From Symbiodinium natans (Eukaryota > Sar > Dinophyceae > Suessiales > Symbiodiniaceae), in NCBI GenBank assembly GCA_905221605.1, contig CAJNDS010000835.1, positions 560,001-624,000 of the forward strand: a DNA stretch of 64,000 nt, read 5' to 3'. Positions 44,801 through 62,409 of the stretch are shown piece by piece. The notes beneath the pieces are model-generated. The model saw only the letters and a program-made list of their open reading frames with translations. It made no database searches and was not told the DNA's origin. Positions within the stretch are counted from its first letter, which is position 1, and the number at the start of each line of letters is the position of its first letter. A program made the translations under genes and the position numbers.

Positions 44801-46125
44801 TCACTTGCCAAGCCCCGACACAACGCGCTAACACCTGGAATAGAACCCACTGAGCCTGAATGCAGATGAGCAATACCACCCAGATGTCCTACATCCCCAT
44901 CAGCTTGGTGCGCGGGACCTTGAACCTGATTTCTTTGCACGAAGCCTGCGTTCCCAGCCTGAGGCCCAGAACCTGTTTGGGTCTGCAGAAGCGAAGCTGA
45001 TAACATGGCCTGCGAACCCCCAGACGCATGTGCAACTGGTGTGACCGCTTGCGCACCCCTTACTCCGCCACCTTCCGGTTTCGGTGCTACAGAAGAGCCT
45101 ATCACCGCCCCACCTGAAGACCCTTGGAAAGGTCGGAAACCCCGACTCGCTAGAAAGTCTTGAAGATATGAGGTAACTTCGGGTCCCGACAGCATGTTTT
45201 CTGCAATATGATGCCTGGCAACCCTTACATCGTCTTCCCCAAGCAGCAACATTGCCTTCAGCATGGAGGCCTGTGCATTTTTAGGATCTTCCCCCTGCAA
45301 CGTGGGCTGAGTGACAGAACCTGCGGGCCCTTGAGGCTGGTTTTTACCTGGGGCGTCTCCGATATAAAAGTACTGACAACCACTACGAGTAGGTCCTAAA
45401 CTGTGCTTCGCAGTCGGGTCCTCCGCTGTGATTCTAGCATTGCTATGAACCACACCATGACCACTGCTCGCTAACAATGGTTTGGAAACTCCGCTATCCT
45501 CTGGGCGTGCACCGTAGTCGGGCTGCACTTGCGCTTCCAGAACTGTTCTGCCGGAAGCCGCAGATCTCATAGCCAGCTCCTCCTCAAGACGTTCTAGTCT
45601 TGTGGAGTGTGCATCTCCCTGGCTTACCAACACCGACAACAGATCACTCATACGCTCCAGAATGCGACGATAGTCTTCAGTCTGCTCATTGCGTCCAGCC
45701 TGATTGTCCAGAACTCGTGAGCCTTCCAGCCCATCCTCTAAGGGAAGCCTTCTCGCACCCTGAGGGCTTACGGGCTCAGATTGTCCAAGCTCACCTGGTT
45801 CCATCTCGTACTGGATTCCAATCGCCGTCATTTGCAAACAAGCCGTCCCTTGCTGACCCGGGGCTAAAGCTAACCCAGCCACTGCATCACGCTCCGTGGC
45901 CTGTCCGTCAGCTTGCCGGTCTAAATCAGCAGGACGTGAAAGTTGCAACTGATGCTCCGCCAACGCACGCTCACTCCAGAAAGGGCAAGGCCTAGGAGCA
46001 GCTTCACTTGCTTCGGTATCGCCGGAGGGCCCATATGTAACAGGAGCACCAGCTAACACCAAAGGCAGCGAAACCTGTCTCACAGCCGAGAGAGGAGTTG
46101 GCCCCTCTTCTATATCCCTATCCAT
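35812..46125 (-). CDS. Gag-pol polyprotein with accessory dioxygenase-like domain (3437 aa)
   Basis: Single ORF. Order by residue: Gln/Gly-rich N-terminal gag (1-640); gag core (~649-855); CCCH zinc finger C951/C960/C966/H970 then CCHC knuckle C982/C985/H990/C995; aspartic protease motif LLDGGAT (D1110); degenerate methyltransferase-like segment (~1320-1375); integrase zinc site H1606/H1611/C1618/C1621 and catalytic D1646, D1895, E1931 (D,D-35-E spacing, but about 190 extra residues between the two Asp); 2OG-Fe(II) dioxygenase-like domain with H2232xD2234, H2279, R2288; reverse transcriptase with YVDD at 2846-2849; RNase H D3022, E3062, D3097, D3146; then a tail with hydrophobic segments near 3222-3242 and 3252-3280. 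Copia proteins are typically about 1300-1500 residues, so this is more than twice the usual length. No stop or frameshift. Start chosen as the first ATG after the primer site, about 55 nt from the LTR. Confidence 0.96.
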   Translation of the reverse strand: MDRDIEEGPTPLSAVRQVSLPLVLAGAPVTYGPSGDTEASEAAPRPCPFWSERALAEHQLQLSRPADLDRQADGQATERDAVAGLALAPGQQGTACLQMTAIGIQYEMEPGELGQSEPVSPQGARRLPLEDGLEGSRVLDNQAGRNEQTEDYRRILERMSDLLSVLVSQGDAHSTRLERLEEELAMRSAASGRTVLEAQVQPDYGARPEDSGVSKPLLASSGHGVVHSNARITAEDPTAKHSLGPTRSGCQYFYIGDAPGKNQPQGPAGSVTQPTLQGEDPKNAQASMLKAMLLLGEDDVRVARHHIAENMLSGPEVTSYLQDFLASRGFRPFQGSSGGAVIGSSVAPKPEGGGVRGAQAVTPVAHASGGSQAMLSASLLQTQTGSGPQAGNAGFVQRNQVQGPAHQADGDVGHLGGIAHLHSGSVGSIPGVSALCRGLASDLHGHPGLLSGVMGSQFPPVPAPPNLHSGSAGSKGGYGAQALDESWAGSLGAKGPIVSGQGCFSNAGLEGLGGQKLQGGGNAVQVQSNMSAVHATNDANVHPSLSPFDPLPRGHLGVWNQEQHGCYPPPPSPCLQTGSRPLAFDSAGMGAAPTPLGVGRWEGGADEGIGRRSLYTPGEKTFWDLPKLPELDQAKAPLQAGDWIATISPMMADLAPSSGEYWQAVLAEAGRFYATWQTADPLTRSQVIAVPPPYLTHPSLARLENRALAMLLKAVPETLREELISSRNMSTINLIFKVYCVYQPGGLRERSMLLTFLTSPGQASTAVEAVAALRKWFRWMDRTVQMGATLPDVSLLVQGLDALTSSVLGSMPHVQFRMNMVRTRCALDHNPTVVMLQTYARSLQAEMESAAVGTVPDASHTSKRQRLQALNAGEKGGKGGNAGHTTAETPKGPDVPKVGVPVDATAGSKAAGKGGKGPGQQAQGGGSNGGGGSSNASSPLNPAQAGNTKTCFYFLKQNGCKLGNTCHFKHDHTQFGDPSVRCSICGSAKHKKSECEAPGGPRCVKGSEVPKTPHQASASQGSHPNAKAPSPNATSSTSAGAPAAKAAALKPEEVLANAAAMLQGLKLSGVNLAGGQRIAAIRVSSASSSTDAFGSPTPHTQRTAQYGLLDGGATNPLRTAEPLEIADASPVEVSLATGDGVRLWMTRTGTLLSDMSVDPIVPMGCLTHELGCNVTWEGSSCRVWHPERGWLEVTMIDQCPYVTNSVALALIRELELRRAVSLVQAARLRLLSDRRQLDVTEAWTSMKKSAREVIVEGREDDWLRDLDSSFFGVMASLFSDAPEDQVLEAIGTPCFWVAGEETPWNRRLRRSMERSQGVLIHLCSGLQDWVHRPRSDYRVLSVDVANGHDLLSNGVWSYLTRLAKLGLIRGVVGGLPKPSDSRGRYAVLTMRVLGLCVLAQAAHGDTFVAITAPGNSLISTEGSAHDREEPSDPETFGYDSSPFPEWPIKDKLSQVVGLRTAECDQGFFGATESVPVQVHTTSWDLYVLLHRRVLLNRHVDRWAPELVMAVLKAWDIWITDTAEERRRRACEQSVYVAEASQGAHDCLLEVRQCLVEDRGEFPAEVIPRLRPLPRGPGHFRPPATRLPLQRLARIRLSHDEVEYKKHVERGHFPYRSDCRECLRGAGKRRPHRSRGPTVDSYSLAADLGGPYVAALSELSPLKSMPKPRYLFVACYTFPVDEQTQELVWESGTPSKASAVQGAADSSQLEPSDGAIQPNGQAPEVSVDAAIPEDCLDYEPSDVSEEVLDPESGRPGRMPLHVTDDEGVADHGQPKQPQAKHEPVLEYDPESGRPGRMPLDVTDDEGMPECADAGFLDMQAGDAIPKVCQACLHEADANTRYWKRSYATRVDGVCVRRLVFVETLPKRTKEEVSAALARTLTKLQQWHFPVLRLHTDRGGEWMNRMVRDVADRYELVHTCTEGHDPSSNGRAESVVGLIKAAIRSRLSTPPGFSPRYWSLAALDAGQGLLRAELAKFDKSVRPLIPWATQVCVREKKNEENHWSSRFVNGYIVGPSSHTPRGYTIALEPLDEPKLLVSTTIRLNRPFHALPITLPGEIWHVDPERRVRGKQSLLPTQDEDAALDDLAVVGGEVARLSEAAPDHMHEAPFVAALSLRRVRRQGERLSLEQSEQISQSLLAQPELDKSVAASAVYVSLCGVSAKVNREIDSNMLQNEEAWACTFGAYCHGPHVGIIMASRKRPMFVRMINRLVSTYDVAHEYTALRITYNAESALHKDSHNQRGFCNLIIRLSEFSGGRIFTPDGPLEFDAEGRVYLDPSGLHGIEASDGPRLVVIAYTPGFAAKLSVLDIHTLLSLGFNVPNAYRPDLFPKNPSIQTLTAGVQDGLPSPACQDGAQSSLAERQSAPESGRVKLPVSNVPNREHLDAHSTSDFKAPGFEAPNRARSVPAFEGPSVPADAPTEALDQPVLDLERPCAAVVPGHELGEDCTRYTVQGIQTTSRGPDETSGGSAAGFSGMTTPFQADDQYDMLDYFCGHAATASSAFRCDGQSQHVSSLLGWMSQYEDMREASTSTMVKAVRLRSLAEAIDPSLDATTRALMQVQVESALEEIGTTEMPLRGEPSPDILLQTQQVSLAEVRQDLEAWKGAIAEELSALITVHQAVRVITKLELQELEASGVTVQTVPGKLVFSVKAPDKRKRARLVACGNFLPDSQQSQTGLLNPSSSGTSGPSSAAAKAENRRDVYASGLETESLRLQLRWAAGHMWDGVVIDVKTAFLLAPARRRNGSKVAVVVPRLIIDANLLDRDTFLLVDRALYGLVESPSDWSTFRDRTLEQWSWTGPNDRLRKLRQAEADPSLWFVLEALEGESGVIEFCNEWGAILAVLGVYVDDLLITGPTIELCCMVTAFGGLWKTSTPNWLKDGLRFCGIEVELGLDGSLHLHQTSYLSDLVARYNLPSETTLPDFKAGYEEVETLTIPALRQAQRIVGELLWLSGKTRMDISFTVSKLGQYCSKHPRAVYRDGLRTLAYLARTSQLKLRYGRFDEPWTGQEPLRFTRSQLTVEGWSDASFGQDDGSRSQSGIMLIVAGGVVSWHSSRQTLTALSTAESEIIAAVDSMVLARAIAPLWAELCRSDLLWSQCVDNSACVQLLLVPGGAWRTRHLRLRARHFQEAIAEESLAIQHMPGTEMLSDSLTKSLPESRLFFLLELSGYVWGPSSAWLNVSAHDSDSHVNHVVGQSSHDEVPEFSSAALRELARSGDAADPQKAARTLACLLLLAAVPGAVGEVTQGHDGGEQTWEFSVFECLLFCGVLFAWEVCRYVFVVCVKGRSDASNCCCQRRRVVRNSASSLGSESAAASPELTVGNHSDGQTLREQERLYGRRQWGPSFGLVEGWMQVGVQDRWRWDEASCVLIRFHATYRTQLFHAPNQIAAEFPMLRLTGRRKTWFQFEGQDPDYILDDISQGARRLSQSWQGRTEFAVMRR

Positions 46126-46160
46126 GGCATGCGACGACGATCTACGCCCTCCCGGCCCCT

Positions 46161-46180
46161 AGGGACCAAGGCTCTTAACC
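46161..46180 (-). promoter_or_regulatory. Primer binding site, complementary to tRNA-Lys(CUU) anticodon arm
   Basis: The + strand next to the 5' LTR reads CCAAGGCTCTTAACC. This equals the anticodon arm of eukaryotic tRNA-Lys(CUU) as I know it: stem CAAGG, loop CTCTTAA with anticodon CTT, then CC of the 3' stem. The element RNA is therefore complementary to it. It implies priming from an internally cleaved half-tRNA, as Drosophila copia does with initiator tRNA-Met, and not from a tRNA 3' CCA end. Confidence 0.8.
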
Positions 46181-46327
46181 TGCTGATGCAGGCGTGGCGC
46201 AACAAACAACTGAAGCTCTTTTTCACTCGGACAATAAAAGGCCTCGGTAGGCAAAGGTGCAACCTTAGTGAGTGTGCTGCTGGATCTCTGCCCAACATGG
46301 GTCGGGTACCGCAAAGAGGAAACTGCA
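46181..46327 (-). repeat. 5' long terminal repeat
   Basis: 147 bp, identical to 35377-35523. Transcription should start within it and run leftwards through the polyprotein. The gap from LTR to polyprotein ATG is only about 55 bp. Confidence 0.97.
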
Positions 46328-46332
46328 GAGTT
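46328..46332. repeat. Target site duplication, right copy (GAGTT)
   Basis: Matches 35372-35376. Confidence 0.95.
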
Positions 46333-46455
46333 ATGGAAGATGATGATCATGAAGAAAGAGAAGCACTAAACAAAAAGCACGGTTAACTCCAAAAATCGGA
46401 CCTCGGCAAGAGGCATCGTCGTCAGTAGACACCGCGCATAACTTGCATTGAGCTG

Positions 46456-46980
46456 ATGCAGATCGAAATGTTGAAGAAACATCATGACACAAAAACGACT
46501 CCTAACCCTCCAACAGCAACTGTGAGGACATTTGGCTGGAAGTTCAACCAGAGCTTGCAAGGTATGACTTTGCCTGGGAGTGTTGAGACATTAACCTTTG
46601 GCAGTGATTTCAACCAGCCTTTAAATGGCGTCACCTTGCCGGGCAGTTTGCGCATGTTGACGTTCTGTGGGGATTTCAATCAAAGCTTGGATGAATTCAA
46701 GTTCCCAAGCAGCCTACAGGCGTTGACTTTCGGCTGGTGTTTCAATCAGAGTTTAGAAGCTGTTGCGCTGCCAAGCAGCCTGCACACGCTGACCTTAGGT
46801 GCGAATTTCAACCAGAGCCTGCAAGGCGTCGAGCTGCCAAGCAGCCTCCAGACATTGAAGCTTCGTGGGCGGTATAGCCATAGCCTCCAAGATGTCTCGC
46901 TGCCAAGCAGCCTCCAGACATTGACCATTGGTGAATCTATCATTTCTGTAGCCGAAGTCGCGAAGCACAGAACTACCTGA
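46456..46980 (+). CDS. Short FNIP-repeat protein
   Basis: 174 residues: a short charged N terminus, then about six 22-residue FNIP repeats (units like SLQGMTLPGSVETLTFG and SLEAVALPSSLHTLTLG), then a divergent end VAEVAKHRTT. It is clearly paralogous to the 455-residue protein at 33426-34793 and on the same strand. It has fewer repeats and a degraded final unit, so it may be a truncated copy or a downstream exon of a larger FNIP gene split by the retrotransposon. No other domain is visible. Function is unknown; FNIP repeats are presumed protein-binding. Confidence 0.8.
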   Translation: MQIEMLKKHHDTKTTPNPPTATVRTFGWKFNQSLQGMTLPGSVETLTFGSDFNQPLNGVTLPGSLRMLTFCGDFNQSLDEFKFPSSLQALTFGWCFNQSLEAVALPSSLHTLTLGANFNQSLQGVELPSSLQTLKLRGRYSHSLQDVSLPSSLQTLTIGESIISVAEVAKHRTT

Positions 46981-47040
46981 TAGCCTGGGGAACCAAATGG
47001 GCTCTAGAAAACTTAAAGGGTTCATAATGGTCCAAAACCC

Positions 47041-47650
47041 TTCATAGGGATTACGTATAGCATACAGGTAGACGACCCCCATTTTTAGGTTCATCTGGTC
47101 CCCAAGAGGAGCCGATCGGAGTTTGAAGGAAGTGCGTCGGGCATCGCGCTGCCAAGCAGCCTGCGCATGCCTGCGATCCATTTCAGAGCTTCCGGAAGTC
47201 CTTGATTTCAGTGTCGAAGACATTGAAATTTCAGCGGGGGTTTCGGCTGCAGCTTTTGAAACGCGTGTGCTGAAAAAGTAGCTTTGCGGCGTTTTGAGTC
47301 TTAGGGGCCCTGCCCTGGAAAGCTTACAGGGTTTATGGTCCATATACCTTCATAAGGATTACGTTTTGCACACAGGGTAGACGACCCCCGTTTTTAGGGT
47401 TCATTTGGTCCCCAAGAGGAGCCGATCGGAGTTTGAAGGAAGTGCGTCGGGCGTCGCGCTGCCAAGCAGCCTGCGCATGCCTGCGATCCACGTCAGAGCT
47501 TCCGGAAGTCCTGATTTCAGTATCGCAGCCGGCTGCTTCGTTGCCCAGCAGCTGAAGACTTTGATCCTTTCTGCGGGGCTTTCGGCTGCAGCTTTTGAAA
47601 GGTGTGTGCTGAAAAAAAGTAGCTTTGCGGCGTCTTGAGTCTTAGGGGTT
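47041..47650 (+). repeat. 310-bp imperfect tandem duplication with FNIP remnants
   Basis: Two copies offset by 310 bp share GGTTCAT(C/T)TGGTCCCCAAG (47088 and 47398), then AGGAGCCGATCGGAGTTTG and a stretch encoding LPSSLRMP, a decayed FNIP-repeat trace. Copy 2 has small indels relative to copy 1, so the open frame through copy 2 (47405-47638) is probably not a real gene. Confidence 0.85.
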
Positions 47651-47854
47651 TAGGGTTTAAGGTTTTGGACTTGACGTCCAGGGTTTAGAGCGCCTTACTA
47701 TGGCCCGCTTGTAAGAGATTCCCCAAACCCCAACGGGATCATTCTTAACCTGAGCCACGATGCGTAGATTATTTGTGTCGGCCGCAAGGTAGGCAATGCC
47801 CTGCTTCATCGATCGAAAGACGCAAGTCCGACTGTACCCCAAACCCCAAACCCC

Positions 47855-47945
47855 AAAACCCCAAACTCACTGCGCTACTGGCCACAAGCCAGATGAAACA
47901 TCTCAGTTGGCTCCTGCTACTACGGCTTGCCGCAGCGCGGCTACC
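47855..47945. repeat. Duplicate of the flank upstream of the FNIP gene
   Basis: The block containing CATCTCAGTTGGCTCCTGCT followed by CTAC.GCTTGCC also occurs at 33211-33250, with CTACTGGCCAC shortly before it in both places. In this copy it leads directly into minisatellite array 2. Confidence 0.75.
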
Positions 47946-47954
47946 TGAAAGCCC

Positions 47955-50460
47955 AGGCCAGTTCTAGCTGCCAGCGCCAGCTGATGCTCATGATGCTCGG
48001 GGGCTTGGGCCAGCGCCAGCTGTTTTGGGCCTGCAAGCCCGTGCCAGCGCCAGCTGATGCTCATGATGCTCGGGGGTTTGGGCCTGAAAGCCCGGGCCAG
48101 CGTCAGGTGATGCTCATGATGCTCGGGGGTTTCGGCCTAAAAGGCGGGGCCAGCGCAAGCTGATGCTCATGTTGCTCGGGGGTTTGGGCCTGAAAGCCCG
48201 GGCCAGCGCCAGGTGATGCTCATGATGCTCGGGGGTTTGGGCCTGAAGCCGGGCCAGCGCCAGCTGATGCTCATGATGCTCGGGGTTTGGGTCTGAAAGC
48301 CCAGCTGATGCTCATGATGCTCGGGGGTTTGGGCCTGGAAAGCCCGGGTCAGCGCCAGCTGATGCTCATGTTGCTCGGGGGTTTGGGCCTGAAAGCCCGG
48401 GCCAGCGCCAGGTGATGCTCATGATGCTCGAGGGTTTTGGCCTGAAGCCGGGCCAGCGCCAGCTGATGCTCATGATGCTCGGGGGTTTGGGCCTGAAAGC
48501 CCGGGCCAGCGCAAGGTAATGCTCCTGATGCTCGAGGGCTTGGGCCTGAAAGCCCGGGCCAGCGCAAGGTAACGCTCCTGATGCTCGGGGGTTTGGGCCT
48601 GAAAGCCCAGGCCAGCGCCAGGTGATGCTCATGATGCTCGAGGGTTTTGGCCTGAAGCCGGGCCAGCGCCAGCTGATGCTCATGATGCTCGGGGGTTTGG
48701 GCCTGGAAAGCCTGGGCCAGCGCAAGCTGATGCTCATGTTGCTCGGGGGTTTGGGCCTGAAAGCCCGGGCCAGCGCCAGGTGATGCTCATGATGCTCGGG
48801 GGTTTGGGCCTGAAGCCGGGCCAGCGCCAGCTGATGCTCATGATGCTCGGGGTTTGGGTCTGAAAGCCCAGCTGATGCTCATGATGCTCGGGGGTTTGGG
48901 CCTGAAAGCCCTGATGCTCATGTTGCTCGGGGGTTTGGGCCTGAAAGCCCGGGCCAGCGCCAGGTGATGCTCATGATGCTCGAGGGTTTTGGCCTGAAGC
49001 CGGGCCAGCGCCAGCTGATGCTCATGATGCTCGGGGGTTTGGGCCTGAAAGCCCGGGCCAGCGCAAGGTAATGCTCCTGATGCTCGAGGGCTTGGGCCTG
49101 AAAGCCCGGGCCAGCGCAAGGTAACGCTCCTGATGCTCGGGGGTTGGGCCTGAAGCCGGGCCAGCGCCAGCTGATGCTCATGATGCTCGGGGGCTTGGGG
49201 ACTGAAAGCCCGGCCCAGCGCCAGCTGATGCTCATGATGCTCGGGGGTTTGGGCCTGGAAAGCCCGGGCCAGCGCCAGCTCATGCTCATGATGCTCGGGG
49301 GTTCGGGCCTGAAAGCCCGGGCCAGCACCAGCTGATGCTCATGATGCTCGGGGTTTGGGTCTGAAAGCCCAGCTGATGCTCATGATGCTCGGGGGTTTGG
49401 GCCTGAAGCCGGGCCAGCGCCAGCTGATGCTCATGATGCTTGGGGGTTTGGGCTTGAAAGTGCTCATGATGCTCGGGGGTTTGGGCCTGAAAGCCCGGGC
49501 CAGCACAAGGTAATGCTCCTGATGCTCGAGGGCTTGGGCCTGAAAGCCCGGGCCAGCGCAAGGTAACGCTCCTGATGCTCGGGGGTTTGGGCCTGAAGCC
49601 GGGCCAGCGCCAGCTGATGCTCATGATGCTCGGGGGCTTGGGGACTGAAAGCCCGGCCCAGCGCCAACTGATGCTCATGATGCTCGGGGGTTTGGGCCTG
49701 AAAGCCCGGGCCAGCGCCAGGTGATGCTCATGATGCTCGAGGGTTTTGGCCTGAAGCCGGGCCAGCGCCAGCTGATGCTCATGATGCTCGGGGGTTTGGG
49801 CCTGGAAAGCCTGGGCCAGCGCCAGCTGATGCTCATGATGCTCGGGGGCTTGGGGACTGAAAGCCCGGCCCAGCGCCAGCTGATGCTCATGATGCTTTTG
49901 GCCTGAAGCGCCGGGCCAGCCGCCAGCTGATGCTCATGATGCTCGGGGGTTTGGGCCTGGAAAGCCTGGGCCAGCGCCAGCTGATGCTCATGATGCTCGG
50001 GGGCTTGGGGACTGAAAGCCCGGCCCAGCGCCAGCTGATGCTCATGATGCTCGGGGGTTTGGGCCTGAAAGCCCGGGCCAGCGCCAGGTGATGCTCATGA
50101 TGCTCGAGGGTTTTGGCCTGAAGCCGGGAGCTGATGCTCATGATGCTCGGGGGTTTGGGCCTGGAAAGCCTGGGCCAGCGCCAGCTGATGCTCATGATGC
50201 TCGGGGGCTTGGGGACTGAAAGCCCGGCCCAGCGCCAGCTGATGCTCATGATGCTCGGGGGTTTGGGCCTGAAAGCCCGGGCCAGCGCCAGGTGATGCTC
50301 ATGATGCTCGAGGGTTTTGGCCTGACGCCGGGCCAGCGCCAGCTGATGCTCATGATGCTCGGGGGTTTGGAAAGCCTGGGCCAGCGCCAGCTCATGCTCA
50401 TGATGCTCGGGGGTTTGGGCCTGAAAGCCCGGGCCAGCACCAGGTGATGCTCATGATGCT
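47955..50460. repeat. 53-bp minisatellite array 2, with higher-order structure
   Basis: About 48 units related to array 1, mostly of the CTCGGGGGTTTGGGCCTG form (GGCCTG here versus GGTCTG in array 1). Several unit types (TGGGGACTGAAAGCCCGGCC; GGTAATGCTCCTGATG; GGTTTTGGCCTGAAGCC) recur in a fixed order about 0.5 kb apart, so the array has a higher-order repeat. Reading frames through it are by-products. Confidence 0.96.
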
Positions 50461-51458
50461 GCGTGAAAGCCCGAGCTCGTGGTTCAACTCTTCGCGGATA
50501 TGCAGATGGCAGCTCCGAAGGGTGCTCTGCAGTGCTTGGGACCGGCGTAGGAATGGAGAGCCGGTGCGCAAGCTTAGCTTGGAGCTTCCCGCTGTAGACA
50601 TGCGGTGACCTGCTTCCGGCCTTGGGTGCATGAGTGGCTGCAGTCGAGCTCGACTTTAGGTAGTGTGAGATCGCCCAGTGCCCGTTGCTGCCTACCGAGA
50701 CCTAGACCCTAAACCCTAACCTGCCAAGGTGGACACAGCCTCAGAGTTGCTCCTGGGCTTCGGGCTATCGGAAGCACCGGCCGTGTCCCTTCAGCCACTT
50801 CGTATAAGTTTTCATCACGATCTTGGATCGGCTTGGGGGGAGTTTCGGGCTATTTGGCAACTGAAGCAAGGCATCCCTGCGTAAGCACCCTAAGCCCTTA
50901 ACCCAGCTTGCTTCTCAAGGAGTAGCACCGTCGCTGAGGATCGAATCCCGGGGCCTGTTCAATGGTGACCCCCCCTCCAATGCAACCATCTGCGGGTGGA
51001 AGCAAGTCTCGTGTTGGAGGCTCGTAGCCGTGGCCCTCGAAGTAGTCACAAGCTGATGCGAGCTCTGAGAATCCTATCTCTCAGGTTTGCTACCGACCTG
51101 GGCCTTGATAAGTGTCGCTCAGATGCAGCTTTGTAAGCCCTGAGCCGATCTGTCAGTTCATCGCAGTTGTTTACAGCAAAATCTCGGCGTGCTCTACGTA
51201 GAGCCCTTGACCCTGCTGCAGCTCCACAGAAGCCCCAGCTGCGACTGTTGATGACCTTGATTCTTGACTGTTCCAACCTCAAATCGCATGTCAACGATCA
51301 GTTCAGTGGCATGGTCCGGACAAGTGCGAAGTTTGAAGGCTTGACTCCCAAATAGGGCTTTAGAGGGTTTAGGGTTTAGGGTTTAGGGTTTAGGGACTCT
51401 AGAGTTTAGGCCCAACCAAATTGCCCCGTTTCCGACCTTCCCATCCGGATCGCTGCAG
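50461..51458. other. Unassigned stretch upstream of recognised glutathione reductase exons
   Basis: No motif recognised. The FAD-binding GxGxxG and redox-active CxxxxC exons of glutathione reductase would be expected upstream of 51459 but are not seen here. A TTTAGGG tract sits at 51363-51397. Confidence 0.4.
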
Positions 51459-62406
<10,948 letters not shown>

Positions 62407-62409
62407 GCA

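Larger units (their letters stand above)
35377..46327 (-). mobile_element. Complete Ty1/copia-class LTR retrotransposon, 10,951 bp
   Basis: Both LTRs are 147 bp, start TG and end CA, and appear identical base for base. The element has a 5-bp target duplication (GAGTT), a polypurine tract beside the 3' LTR, a tRNA-like primer site beside the 5' LTR, and one uninterrupted gag-pol ORF with all catalytic residues. Integrase before reverse transcriptase places it in Ty1/copia (Pseudoviridae-type order). Identical LTRs plus an intact ORF point to very recent, possibly still active, transposition. It is inserted antisense to all host genes, within an FNIP-repeat cluster whose two genes would otherwise be about 0.7 kb apart. 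Confidence 0.97.

Noticed and set aside
36284-45995. Numerous + strand frames of 60-190 codons
   Set aside because: They are shadows antisense to the retrotransposon polyprotein, whose domains are unambiguous.
46230-46240. AATAAA in the LTR as polyadenylation signal
   Set aside because: It is on the + strand, opposite to the element's transcription.
46110-46350. Separate small - strand genes within the right LTR
   Set aside because: The same frame appears in the left LTR; it is LTR sequence read through, not an independent gene.
47405-47638. 77-codon protein in the 310-bp duplication
   Set aside because: The sister copy at 47.1 kb does not keep the frame; the sequence is a decayed FNIP trace.
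48349-50249. Repeat-protein-like frames with FRPKPPSIMSISW
   Set aside because: Same minisatellite in array 2; no non-repeat ends or splice signals.
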